64,000 bases of DNA from Aphrophora alni (Eukaryota; Arthropoda; Insecta; Hemiptera; Aphrophoridae): positions 59,574,004 through 59,638,003 of the forward strand of contig OY740768.1 in NCBI GenBank assembly GCA_963513935.1, given 5' to 3'. The stretch's first letter is position 1. Each line of letters begins with the position of its first letter. Below are positions 25,590 through 38,036 of the stretch, piece after piece. The notes beneath the pieces are model-generated. The model ran no database searches. It saw only the letters and a list, made by a program, of their open reading frames with translations, and had not been told where the DNA came from. Made by a program: the position numbers and the translations under genes.

Positions 25590-26040
25590 GGCAAGAAAAA
25601 AGAAGATAATACTGTTAATCTGGCAATGCTCCCTCCAACATTAGATGCTTTTAAAGAACATGTCAAAAGAGTTTATTATCAAGTACATGTTTGGTTAGGA
25701 ATATTAAATTTAGATCCTAAAAAATGGGTTTATAAAAAGATAGAAAATGCACTAATTCCAGTTTTAATGAATAACCCCACAGCCCTGATGATGTGTGGAA
25801 GGTAATTAGCTGCAACTGTAAAAAGGTTGTGAAGGCCCGAGTAGTTGCAAATCAAACAATTTAACATGCTCACTTGCATGTGGGACTTCTAAAGGAGTGA
25901 ACTGTAAAAATTCTCTCGTTGAGCGAGAACTCGAAAAAAACATTGATAACCAAAAAGCACAAGAAGAAGATATAGAATTTAACGGTTATTACACTATTGG
26001 AAATGAAATGAGTGATGAGCGTTTCTACGATTCTGACTGA
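25590..26040 (+). pseudogene. Cysteine-rich (CXC-like) hypothetical protein pseudogene
   Basis: The frame beginning GKKKEDNTVNLAMLPPT continues to KRVYYQVHVWLG and WVYKKIENALIPVL. It is then lost near 25787, where one base appears to be missing. A second frame reads DDVWKVISCNCKK, and after another one-base loss near 25826 the sequence CEGPSSCKSNNLTCSLAC leads into KGVNCKNSL. The last part ends EEDIEFNGYYTIGNEMSDER and a stop at about 26040. The LPPT...YYQ...W followed by a C-x-C-K...C cluster resembles hypothetical proteins found in many copies in arthropod and cnidarian genomes, probably carried by transposable elements. This identification is from memory and is moderate. Two indels make it non-functional. 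Confidence 0.6.
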
Positions 26041-26132
26041 TCTCATGTTTCGTAATATTTTCATGCATTTGTAAATATATTAAATAAACTTTATGCTATT
26101 CATTGAATTAATATTCTCCATTTTTATTCCAT

Positions 26133-28591
26133 TATAACTCATAAACTAGTGGGATATTTGAATACTAGGTGTTTTTTTTATAAATAATAACTTTTTTATA
26201 AAGCTAATCAAATTTTCATAATTCTTTTTTTTTTTTTAATTTCAAACATAAAATAAAACTTTTTAGATTTTACTTTCTCCAACAAATACAAAATAATAAC
26301 TTTCCTTTCAATTTAATAATAATTTCTTAAACTACAAGCAGAACCAATTATTTACCTAACTATAATTTATTCTAATATTTTATAGCCAATTTGATTTAAT
26401 TAATATTTTAATAAAAGATTTAATTCGAATTTACGATTTAATGAATTTAATTTTTAATTAATAATACAAATATTTTATCTAATCTAACATCCTAAGTAAC
26501 CCAGTATTTTAAAATAAATTTATTTGAATTTATTTCAGGCAAATTTAATCAGGGACTAACGTATTTACGTTTCTACCGACCTTTTCACAACTGTCCAGGC
26601 GTCGCGTCGCGACGTTTGATATGAAGTCCGCGAGCGTTGTTTAGCGATGGCAGGCTACAGATGCTCTGCGTGCTGGTTAAGTTGTCTCGTTGATGAAGGT
26701 TGAGCCCTGTAGGGTTGTCTGGAAGAATGTTGGATGAATTTTTAAAGATGGTTGTGGTGATGTCGTGTCTGAAGTCCCGGTTCGGCTATTCTCTCGACGT
26801 TAAAGTTGCATGTCCAAGTGGTCGCCTGGTGATGTCCTGGAGTCCTATCCGGAAGCTATACGAATCACTCCATGTATCAACTGCTATGTAGGTTATGTTA
26901 CTTCTCCAGAATAATCCAAGTTAGGCCAACTTTGTAATGACTAAGTTGCCACTGACGTTCTTGTAGATTATAGTTGTGTCTATTGCTGCATTCCAAATTA
27001 ATATCGCAATGACGTATGTTCACACTTGTTATACAAATTATTAGGTTAACTAAGAACATACTTAGCTTTTTTGCATACTATGGTATTTTATAAAAAACGA
27101 GATCAAGGCTCGATGTGTTCACTTACATCGCAGAAATATCAAGGCTCGATGTTTTCACTTACATCGCAAAAATATCAAAGCTCCCGAGTTTCCCGGAGCA
27201 ATGTTTATATAGACTTTTTCGGCACTACTTCCATGCCAACTTAAGCTCTCTAGCACTGTATTTCTATAAGTTTTTTAAATTCATTTTTTCACGAATTTTA
27301 AACTCCTAGTCTATGTTATTTTTTATTCTGAATTTTATATAGATTTTTCCTTTATTTTTAGACTTGATATAGTCATTGTTTTACGTAATTTTCACTTTGT
27401 TTTTTGAGTACGCCCACTTTGGCATGTTGGTATATCTGCTCCCCCTCCAGTAGACTCATCTTCAGCCAGCCCCCTCTGCCGTTCCTCTACCTTATCTCGC
27501 TCCGTGCAGTTTTGGCCATTGAAAATCCTTTTCCTTTGTAACTCCTCCAGGGTTTTCCCTAATTTATTGAGAGTGACAATTTTGAATTCAGCTCGTTGTC
27601 TTCTTTACACACGAACTCGAGTGATGTTCGTACGATTCTTGGTTCACGTACGCGACCCGCGCGCGTTTTTCCGCGGCGATTTCTCCCGGAAAAGTCTTCG
27701 TTTTTTGTTTTTCCCGGTTTTTTGTTTTCACTTCTTTATGTCCTTTTGGTTTGTGTTAACTAGCCGGATTTTCTCTTTTTTTCTGCATCTGGTTGTCTTG
27801 CTGTAGGGTTAGGGAGTTAAACGATTTTCTACAAACTTGGGCTTTACTTTACTAACGAAACATATTTTAAATACTGGATTATTTTTACATAACTACGTTA
27901 TCAGCATACTATTTAGCGTTTTGAGTTAATAAAAATTTAAGTTTAACTTTTTATCTTGCTGTAAAGGTGCGAATTCTGTCACCTTTTTCCTTTAATAAAA
28001 TTTCAAGTTTTTCTTTTTAATTATACATTTTGTTTATCATTACTAAAATTTGTTTTGGTTAGAATTTTAAAAACTTTCTTTTTTGTATACTTTTTTATCA
28101 TTTGAACTTAGTGGATTAACATTAACTTTTTTATTTAACGAAATTTCGCAAAAACTTGTTTCACCTTTATTTTAGGCCTTCTTATGAAAAGCCTGAAAAA
28201 GTTTTTCTTTTTCAATTTAGAGGAATTTTGAATTTCTCCCCATACTTTAATAGTCTGTATTTTACATAACTTTGTGACTTTATATTATATAATCTTGCAG
28301 TAAATACACCCGCGGTTAGCGTAATGCATTTCCTGAAGATATTTGTTTTTATTTAATTACTGGATTTTGGCTTCCCGTATTAATCTTTAAGTATTTTTTA
28401 CAAGTCCTTATTCCTTTTCGAACAGGCAGGGTCCAAGAGTTTAACTTAGCCAGATAACGACCCTCCCGCGTCAACATGATTTTCGTGACCTACATGCAGC
28501 TTTAGCCCGTGGTAAGTCCGGACTATTCAAATTTATAAAATTAATTACAAATTCAAAATCCAGGACCTACAACGGGTTGTGTCCGTTGTAA
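26133..28591 (-). repeat. Unit R, left copy (probable LTR, inverted relative to 50732-53219)
   Basis: A 2.46-kb block that is the reverse complement of 50732-53219 at roughly 95-97% identity. Read on the minus strand it starts TTACAACGGACACAACCCG, which can form an 8-bp stem hairpin (28568-28575 with 28583-28590). It ends TTTATGAGTTATA at 26133. It contains two copies of a repeat of about 36 bp near 27112-27180. An open frame starting around RRQRAEFKIVTLNK is shared with the other copy but has no upstream ATG. The end GTTATA matches the LTR end of Gypsy C, so I read R as a solo LTR of a Gypsy-related family; this is inference. Confidence 0.75.
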
Positions 28592-28956
28592 TATATATTT
28601 TAAAAACAATATAAAATTGAACTTAGCTGTACTTGTAACGGATATTCAACTCAAACAAGAGTTTTAGCTGTACACATGTTAAAAAAGAATTAGACAGGTC
28701 TGGTAAGTACACAATTATCCAATTTCATTCAGGAGATTAAGAGTAGGAGAGTACAATAGTGAGCCGCTTAGTCAATAAATTATTAGTTTAAAATTGGTTA
28801 TCATACTTTTTGACAAATTTTAGGTTTCAATTTTTAAAATATGAATCCTCAAAAGTTTAAAATGATATAAAGTAATGTTTCGAAATGAGAAGGATATAAT
28901 TTTAAGTAACTTTAAAATTCGTCCATGCTTTAAGAATATACAGACTGAATTATCTG

Positions 28957-28958
<2 letters not shown>

Positions 28959-29020
<62 letters not shown>
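28959..29020. repeat. (TA)n microsatellite
   Basis: About 30 TA units. The frame 28875-29069 through it is an artefact. Confidence 0.97.
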
Positions 29021-29024
<4 letters not shown>

Positions 29025-29369
29025 CATTATATGAAATTCCACCGAAGACTAAACCAATATACTCCTTGATAATAAGCTTTACTGTTTTATACGCCTGTGT
29101 CGCTCTGTAACATCCAGCTGACTATCATTAAAAAATACTTTTCCTAATTTATAATTTAATTAAAAAAGAAGAGGAGATCCTTGGGAAACGCTTTGAAATT
29201 GTTCTTATTTAATTACAAAACAAATATGGTGTGTCCCTTTACCGCTACTAAGAATGTGTTTGGTTTATACGCAATTCTGCGAGTATAAAACAGGCATTGG
29301 TGATATCTCATGTTACTTTTCTAGAAGCTATAAATTTCAAATTGTAAAATGTACAAGAGACAAAGTTTT

Positions 29370-30115
29370 AATATACAGGTGAGGCAGACCACCAGTGTAG
29401 TATTTATAGCTGTCTTACTAACTTACTTTAGTACTTTTTCTTTCTCATTTCCCCTTAATTTGGCATCAAAGAATCCAATAAAATTATTTTAAATTTTTTA
29501 AAATGCCCCAAAAGGGCCCAATTTTGGGGGTAGGGGTGCTTTTTGAGGAACATTCAAATGGATACATGGGTTGTGTGTTACATCAGTTTAAAGGTCTAAT
29601 TGCCCTGAACAATTTGGCTCAAACAAAAGTTAATTATCTTTAACCGTATGTACAGAGTGTACCAAAAGTTTTGAAATAGGAATTTAAAATAAAGTACCGT
29701 GTTACAATACGGTAGACCACCAGATTTTTTTCCAAGCTTAGCCTATTATTGAGCTATTCAAAAGGAACATTTTTTTTTTTATTTGATCTTTTTTTCTATC
29801 TCTTACTATTTTAAAATAGCAGCCGTAAAACTTAATTGTGTATGTCAGTTCACAAAATGTAACAAATTATTTTTAAATGATATTAAATCAAACATTTTCC
29901 TACAATGTTTAATTATCTTCATAGCTCTGAATGTCCTCTGAACTTGCCATAATCTTACCTTTCACTAGAAAGGCTACTTCACTTTAAAAATTGAAAATAA
30001 TTTTATTGGATTCTGTGAGGCCAAATTAAGGCGAAATGAGATAGAAAAAGTGTTAAAGTAAGTTAGTAAGACAGCTATAAATACTGCACGGGTGGTCTGC
30101 CTCACCCTGTATATT
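29370..30115. mobile_element. 746-bp DNA element with ~125-bp terminal inverted repeats
   Basis: The left end starts AATATACAGGTGAGGCAGAC. The right end is its reverse complement, starting AATATACAGGGTGAGGCAGA when read inward. The two ends stay about 88-90% alike for about 125 bp, through TATAGCTGTCTTACTAAC, TCATTTC-CCTTAATTTGGC and GAATCCAATAAAATTATTTT. The interior (about 500 bp) has no coding frame. It contains CCCAAAAGGGCCCAATTTTGGGG and, at 29653, a second ACAGAGTGTACCAAAAG block, which may be an older terminus. TA at each edge is compatible with a TA target duplication. Non-autonomous; probably mobilised by a mariner-like transposase such as the fossil next to it. Confidence 0.85.
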
Positions 30116-30329
30116 GTAATTTTAAAAAAAATTCTGTAAGTTAATTGATAATCGAGTTATCGATAAAAAAACTTAAACACAATATATTTTTTGTTTTTTA
30201 CAATATCTAAGATTAGCCAGGAACACAAACTGTAAATTATGAGTTATGGAATTTTAATTTAATTTTAAGAAAAGTCTCTACAAATTTAAAACAAAAGAAA
30301 AAATACCAATTGAAATGATTTCTAACAAC

Positions 30330-30806
30330 TAAATGAACCATCGTTTTGAAACATCATTTCAAATCTAGTTCGTAAAGCTATATCCTCAAAAAGACCCAGC
30401 AAATATTTATTTAATCTTCTAATGAACTCTTAAAAATTTTCATTGAAAACAAATAATCCAAGATTTTTTAAAATAATTTAGCCACGTCAAACATTATTGT
30501 AAAATATGGTGGAGTCAAATTTGAATGGAACCATGTAGATTTTCTTTACTCCATAAATGACTATTTAAAACTGAAGGCTTGATCATTTTACAAGTGATTT
30601 CATCGGTATATAAGTGAAATTTATCTTATTGTTTAGAACCCAATAACATAAGTTTTACTGCTTGAAGTGCTCTATCAAAAGCATATTTTGAATATTCTTC
30701 ATGGAGAAATGATGAAAATGGATGCACTACACTTCATTTTTTGACAAACCAGTACGAAACTACCCTTAAAACTTCGTGCTTGGAATACGATGAATATGGT
30801 GGATAA
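30330..30806 (-). pseudogene. Mariner-like transposase pseudogene (minus strand)
   Basis: Fragments of the same transposase type as 5481-6174. Reading on the minus strand: YPPYSSYSKHE near 30805; LYTDEITCKM at about 30585-30615, with the first catalytic D and its E neighbour; then VLNSHLWSKENLHGS at about 30530-30572, matching the usual NSHVWADENPH; then ALRTRFEMMFQNDG at about 30338-30380, the second catalytic D. Stops and frame changes lie between the blocks and the third motif is missing. It is inactive. Confidence 0.75.
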
Positions 30807-32243
30807 TAAAATGTCATTCATTAACATCATGATTTACTTTTTGTTCAATAAAAAAGAATAAGAAAATACTTCCTACTTACAGATGGTCTAAAAAAGAAGT
30901 TTTTGAATTGGTAATCCATCTTTGAGAAAATATTTCCTGAAAATCAAGACGGGCAGCTGATATATGTTCTGTTATAATAATAAAATGGCATTTTTACACT
31001 ACGATATAAACATACTTACATTTATCATTTGTATACTACATTATGAATACTTCTTTCAATAACACCAATATCACATTTCAATACATTTTGAGAGAATATA
31101 ATTTCGTTTTACTTGTTTAAATCTATTAGACACTCCAAAATGTTGTATGAAATTTGTACTTCTTTTAAATTTATTTTCAGAAATTATTGTTGTTGTTTTT
31201 TGCAATATTACTAAAATATTTATTAAATACAAAACAATACAAATTGGCTGAATGATTTATATTTTTATATTTGGTTTATTAATTAACTAATCTTAAATGT
31301 TTATATTTATTTATATATTTATATTTTTTTACACCAACCTAATAAAAGTTTGCATACATAATTTTAGCTCTAGGTTAAATGTGGGTGTTGTAGACAACTA
31401 CTTAGAATTTATGTTTTAAGCTTTTTGTCGATAATTTAATTGTTCTTTCTTGTACATATAGATTTTTTATGAACATCTATAGTTTAAAGGTAAACACATT
31501 GTAAATTTCATAAAAAAAAAATTTTAAAAAAAAAATCATGTTTGTTTTTCTAGATATTAACGGTTAAAAATGTCAATTGAAGCCATTTTGAAGTTAGTAA
31601 AGGAAATCTGTTTATAATTTACAAAAACTTCGTCTTTATTGCACTATGTAGAGTACAAAATATTATTTATATCAATTGTGGTTCAAATAATGTGATTTTT
31701 TTTTTCAAACGATAAATGGCTGCTACATAGAATAATTATCATTTTAGAAAATTTGTTCATTTCAACATTTTCATTATTTTCAGCAGTACAATGCATTAGG
31801 AACATGTCTACGTTTCTTCGTGGGAACAATTATTGTATATTAGAAATATGTAAATAATTGGTTTTAGAAAACATAGATCATACACATTGTAGGGAATACA
31901 AAACGAAGATAAACGTCCCAGTTAAACTATCAAAACGTACGTGGTTAAAACTATATACTTGTTCGTATATAAATATATTGGCTATATTCACTTATATCTC
32001 AAGTAATTACAATAATGTTAAAGTTCATAATATTAATATTTAGAGAGTGCAGTTAAAATAAAAGGAGCACTGCGAATGTGTTTTCATATGGACCGAATTA
32101 AAAAGAAAACATACATACCTCCTTAGGAAAAACAATTTTATTATTATTATTTTAATTCCAAATGTTTTTTTTAAGTATAGATTTTGAATTATATAACTGA
32201 ATATTCTCAACCTAATTGGTTTGTTTCAAAATCCTTATATTTA
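30807..32243. other. AT-rich non-coding DNA, no gene seen
   Basis: Contains poly-A/T runs and a TTATTATTATTTTAATT patch. A block near 31550-31640 (CAATTGAAGCCATTTTGAAG) resembles, in reverse orientation, the AAAATGG-type block of the mariner-like family, so more fossil transposon sequence is likely. The frame 31858-32043 has no support. Confidence 0.5.
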
Positions 32244-32432
32244 GCAAGGTAGATATCTGCGTAACGTAATGAGGCATGCAGAACGCAGTTTCAGTTGAGT
32301 AATCATCATTGGAACTGCGTACACTCCTTTCCAAATATCTTGATTGTGAATGCCTAACTTAGTTAACGTTCGGGCAATGTTTGTCTTTGGCTGAGTATAT
32401 CCAGCATCAACAACTGCTACCACTCCTGTCTA
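32244..32432 (-). CDS. Possible terminal coding exon, unknown protein
   Basis: An open minus-strand stretch of about 60 codons stands out from the AT-rich background by more balanced composition. It includes DAGYTQPKTNIARTLTKLG, DIWKGVYAVPMM and CLITLRRYLPC, with a stop at 32241-32243. It is preceded by a plausible splice acceptor (TTATAGACAG at about 32426-32436 on the minus strand). I do not recognise the protein. It could be the last exon of a host gene extending to higher coordinates, a retroposed fragment, or chance. No partner exon was found within the next few kilobases. Confidence 0.25.
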
Positions 32433-32439
32433 TAACAAA

Positions 32440-35400
32440 CATTACCTACGCTGATATATTCACCATTCATTTTTATTATTTGTAAGATGGTTTTATTTTT
32501 GTGTGTTATAAATATGTTTTAATAAATGAAATATTAGCTTTGTGTATACTATTTTGTTTACTTTACCATAAATTTATATTTACAATTATTAAATGTGCTA
32601 AAATAAATTATATTACGGCATTTATACTAAAAGTTTACTAAAAGAACTTACAAAAATTACTATGTAAACTATTTACAATAATACAAAAACTAAGTGATAA
32701 ATTATAAATAAAAATAATATAGTGGAAAGAGAGTAGTGGTTATTTTTGAAATTATCTTGAATTATAATTATGGACTATATTTTACAAACTTTTGGAAGTA
32801 AATATTAAAACAGTAATTCTTCCAAAATCAACTAATACACAAATCAACAAATTTCCGCAAACAGGAATTAACATCGAGCAGAGTTTAATTGTTCCACTAA
32901 CAAAGAGAAAATTACCATATGTATCTAATAAAAAAATCCAATTAAAATTATGTTGTATTATTTACGTAGTACACTTGCTTAAGTAAATATGCATTAACTG
33001 AAACCTTTTAAAAATGTGTTTTTATAAATACGATAGTAGTTCATCTACAAATACATGTAGTTTAAATCAATAAATTAAATTGAAAACTCTTCTAGGGGGA
33101 AAAATGCGAATGAAATATATGAGAATTGTAATTTCAAGTAATTATATATACTACTAAATTAAGTATTGCTAAAATAGTCAAATAACTTATTGTGGGCAAA
33201 GGTAGCATCAATAAACTATTATTAGAGATCATAATAAGTATTTTTAGTTTTCAGTAAATTTTAAAGTACGTATTTTTACCAACGAACACATAAAAATGAA
33301 AGGACACTACCTTATCGTCCCTCGCTTTTATTACAAACCTCCGGGTTATTTCCGTTGTGGCTTTTTATAAGTAATACTTGATTTCACTTAACAGCATTGT
33401 TGATTTTCTTTGCTATGAAAGCTCCATTTTCTCGCAATGGAAGTTATGAAAAAAATAATCTAAATAAATTTTACGTAAATACTATGACAAGGTAATGATC
33501 ATACATGAAAACGGGTAGATTATTTTTCAATAACTTTGTTGTTAGATTAAAACCCTCCTTTAGAGCTGGCAGGTTTGTGTTGCTTATGTTTTGTGTTGTG
33601 AGATTGTATGAGATTGGAAAATACTAGGAACTGTAGCAACCTATGGATTTCCAAATAAGTTATGAAACGAAATACTCCAGTATTAAATTATTATTCTCAC
33701 CTCCAAGTGTTCTCTTTTTTCTATAGGTAGTTTAAACTGTGCTATATTCTTTTATGGTTTGGGATAATTAATTCCACAATTATAATATTAAAGGCATATA
33801 TCATCTACCTACTAACCCACTAAACTCAAATTGTATTAGTAGGCTACTAATCCCATGTCACAATATTCTTTATGGTTTAATCCATACATCATTTTATCAT
33901 CATTTTTAACCAGTTAACATTTTTTTCTAACTTAAATGTTTTCAAATCTTTGATACAAAATGGAAAATTACCTCAATATATTGATTTATTTTTATAACTT
34001 ATTTTTCGCTCTTAGATTGATATACTCTAAATTAACCGTACCGCAAATTAATTTATATTTAGACAAAGGTCCATATACCTCCTAATAAGAGTAATTTCTT
34101 TAGTAATAGGTAAGTTGTATTTATTGATATGGCCAATTTTGAAAGTGGAATAAAAATATCTTATTACCTACTGTAAGGATAATTTACGTGGCATATTTTT
34201 TTTTAGTTCAAATATGTTCTCAGATTCCACACGTAACTTATTCCTGCTATTTAAAAAGATTATATTTTAAGCTTACCCATTTGAAAAGATATAATATAAC
34301 TTCGCAGCCTACATACAGCATTTATCATTATGGTAATATTGGTGCAAATAGCCTATTTAATGTTAGTTGCGTCTTACAGTAGAATAGTAAATACGATAGT
34401 CAATTTTATTTGTTGTCATATGAAAATTGTTGCGATTATCAAACTTACTCGGTACTTCGTACAATGTTTGTATTAGTAAACTGATTGGCTTAAAACAATA
34501 AACTGGCTTGTATCTAGATAAATAACTAAATGAATTAGTTTCAGAAAAATAGTCATAAGTTTTAAAATAGTATATATATTTAAAATTGAAATGAAAATAA
34601 AAGTTTACAAGTATTTGTTTACTTTTATTTTTTGAACAAAGTAAATAATAAAAGCTTGAATTAAAAATCCATAAACTACCTAAACATATATAGTAACTTT
34701 AATTATGTAAAAATTCAACTGGTTTAATTTACAAGTCATTGGTTTTTCAATGCTTTTCTGTATTATTAATAAGGTTAAATATTTATATTTCATTTGAAGG
34801 TTTAAATTTTTTGATGTAAATGGAAGTTAAAAGTTGTTTTAAATGGAAAAAAAAATATGATATATTCATTGAGATCAAAAGAATTTCGTTTCTATTATTC
34901 CAACTGTAATATCAACAATTAGCTCTATTATATATTTCTGCTCTTTTGGGATTTAATTGCAAGTGTTGACTTAATTAACTTTGAATGTGATTACTTTGCG
35001 GATGATAGTGTTCAAGGCTTCGTTGCAACATAAATCCCGTCTAACAAATGTGTTATTTAATTTGGATGTAACAGTTATATTTTAATATGTCACAATATAA
35101 ATTACAAAATATATTTTGTTCTCTGATAATCACGCTTTTCAATAATACATAATTGAAAACATAATTGAATACATAATTAATACATAATAAATAGAGCGTC
35201 CTTTAGTTTAAACTCTAATTTTTTAATATTGCAGTAACTGGAACAATAATTCAGGATATTAGATTTGAAATACTACAGACTCTATGTAAATAAAATCTTT
35301 TCAGTTTCATAAGGTTATAGTAAATATTAAATAAATGCATATTTACTCAACTGAAGAGAATTTTAGTCTTTTTGATTCCGTTTATATCTTTATGTAACTT

Positions 35401-37721
35401 GTATATTTTTTTTTACTTAAATGTATTAATTTATAGACTCTAGTCGGATAGTTTATGCTTGAAACAAATTCCGATTTCCGAGTTCACAGAACAACTAGTA
35501 ATTCATACTCCATTACTATCACTAAGCTGATTGGAAATGCAATAAATTTTTGATAAATAATTATTCATTATCATTGTCATAATCATTGTCTTCTCGATAA
35601 AGTGATATGAAAGACCGGATTTTGAAAATGTCGCCAACATCTATGTATATAGACTGTTGATGGGATTATAACAAACACGTTTGTTTTGTATTATATATAG
35701 CACCATAAACTTAGACTGAAATAACTCGTATACAAAATCCTGCTCTCTACGTAAGCCAGGCTTAATAATATCCTTTAGAAGCGAGGTTTAGGTTTCCAAA
35801 CAGTAAATTCACCAACTCGTTTTGATATTGAGAAGAATCACAGTGTACGGCATGCAAGACTGAGAAACAAATCGTCATTTCTACAACGTAACTTTGCTTC
35901 GTGTATAAAGTGTTTATACAAAATCTAGAATTCTGTACATTGGAATATTATAACAGATAAAGGATGCAATTCAACTAAATAAAAAAATATGTACGAATGT
36001 CAGAAGAAGAGAAATTGATTTGTATAAGTGAGGTCGTAAGCTAATCTTCATTTGTTATATTCAGACTTTCACAATTTCCAGCATATTTTAGTTTGACTCA
36101 ATTGTAAATGCTATATTTTTAGTAAGTACTTTAGATCAATTAAGAGTAGCATTCAATTACGATTCCTGATAATGATTTGATATTCATTTATCAATTTTGT
36201 AAAACTGCTAAAAATAAATAGATATACATTTATCTTTCATTTAAGAAATGTTTTCAAGTTATTGTATCTTCTTAAATTTGTAAAATATGTTTCTCTTGTA
36301 ACTTATATTTATATACCTACCGTATAATAAAACACAGACCACTAAATCGACGTTTATGAATTTATAAAATAAAATATTAGGCCACAATGTGGGGTAGGTT
36401 ATTAAAACTTTTATTAAAATTTATTTTGTATATATTTGGAATAAATTACACAACGAAACCATTTTACATTAAACCATTTATAAAAAAAAGTTGATAACTA
36501 ACTTTTATAAATAAATTGCAGTTACAGTTACCGGATCTCTCATGGTTCAGAGTTATATATCAATTTTATACAGTACATTGAGTTTTTCTATGGAATTAAT
36601 CAATTTCTACTAATTATTATTAAATTGAAATTATTATTTTTATTGTATTTCAAAGTAAACATCCTTTAAGTCTCCGCTATATACCACAATTTACATCGTA
36701 AAAAGTCAATTTTGAAATATAAAGAACGGTTAGAAATCTAACAAGAACATAGTATACGGTTCTTTGATCAAAATAGGTCAATTCTGTTTTGTGTGAAGAT
36801 TAAATTATTTCTTTCATCCCTCCAGGTAATATTAAACCAGTATCAACATGGATATTTTGAATTATTGTATGTGTTTAACTATCTATGTAACACCTTAGGT
36901 TCCTTAAATGCACATTTTTCCTTCTAAATGCTAAGAACAAAATAGTAATTATACATTTAAAAGGAGTTTACTCCTTATAGATAAGAATACAATTCTAATT
37001 ACACTTTTGAAATCAGTTACATAGTATTCGTTACGTATAATACATTTTTATTAACTACAAATATTATGATTGAATAGTGGTTTTAAGCTACGAATATCTA
37101 GACCGGACATGTATTTATATTTAAAAAAAAGATTTTCATAACTGTTTGGCATGTAAAATTGGCTGACTAAAAAACTTAGGAAGGTCTGGAATGTGTTGTG
37201 AGATAATAACAAACGTAAATTATTTTAATTTCATCCATTACTAGTTTTTATAAAACCCTGCTTCGTTAGATTTGGCTTCAATCTCAAGTACACTCAACAT
37301 CATATCCTAAGTTAAGTTGTGTTTATGTTTGAAAAATACCATTTTTTTCCTAGGATTTTCAGTATTTATAAAATAGGAACTTATTTCATAAGACCAAAAG
37401 TGTAATTACATATTTAAACACATTCAAGAGAAAACTAAGTTAAAACGTTATTGGTTCATAACCTAAAATTTTAAATATATTGTCATTTCATTTATATTAA
37501 TTTAAGGTAGATAATTTAAATATCAAATCATGTTGAACTTCCAAAAACCTAAAGAAATCGGATTTATTAAAGTAATTAATGAATCAACAGTTTAAATTGA
37601 AATAATAGTAGTAATAAATTATTATTTTATGCTAAAGTAAATAAAAAGCGATCAGTATTTTGGAAACCATAAGTACAACGAGTTTCATTAAGTCATCGCA
37701 TTATTAAATATATATATATTA
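32440..37721. other. AT-rich non-coding DNA, no gene seen
   Basis: More than 5 kb without a supportable gene. Frames at 32792-32986 and 34188-34382 look random. There are scattered poly-A/T runs and one short palindrome, AAGGAGTTTACTCCTT, at about 36962-36977. The last 20 bp before 37722 are TA-rich. Confidence 0.55.
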
Positions 37722-38005
37722 TAACATTTCAGATGTTATATTTTAATTTTATTTAATTTACCAATTTATTTAAACAAAAGCCACACGTTGGTGAGCCAAA
37801 TATAACATTTCAGATGTTATATATTTATTTATTTTAATGATTTACTTTTAATTTTATTTACTTTCTTTTTTTAATTATTTTGAAAAACTAGGATGGTTTA
37901 ATTAAATTAATTCCACAAAACAAATTTTTACCTTTTAACTATCTTCAGGATTTATTATCAGACAATTATTTATAAAACAAGTATCAATTTTTTGTATAGT
38001 CCCTT
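37722..38005 (-). repeat. Gypsy C 3' LTR fragment
   Basis: Matches 39795-40070 with a handful of differences, in the same orientation. It includes the internal duplicated end: TATAACATTTCAGATGTTATA occurs twice, about 80 bp apart, separated by CCACACGTTGGTGAGCCA. At 37722 it adjoins TA-rich host DNA and not a primer-binding site, as expected for a 3' LTR. Confidence 0.85.
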
Positions 38006-38036
38006 GTCGGTTGCTGCTTACGCCATCGGCTAACCT

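Noticed and set aside
26700..26891. 63-codon frame shared with 52468-52659
   Set aside because: It starts at a non-ATG codon and is shared only because both lie in the inverted copies of unit R; composition and length give no further support.
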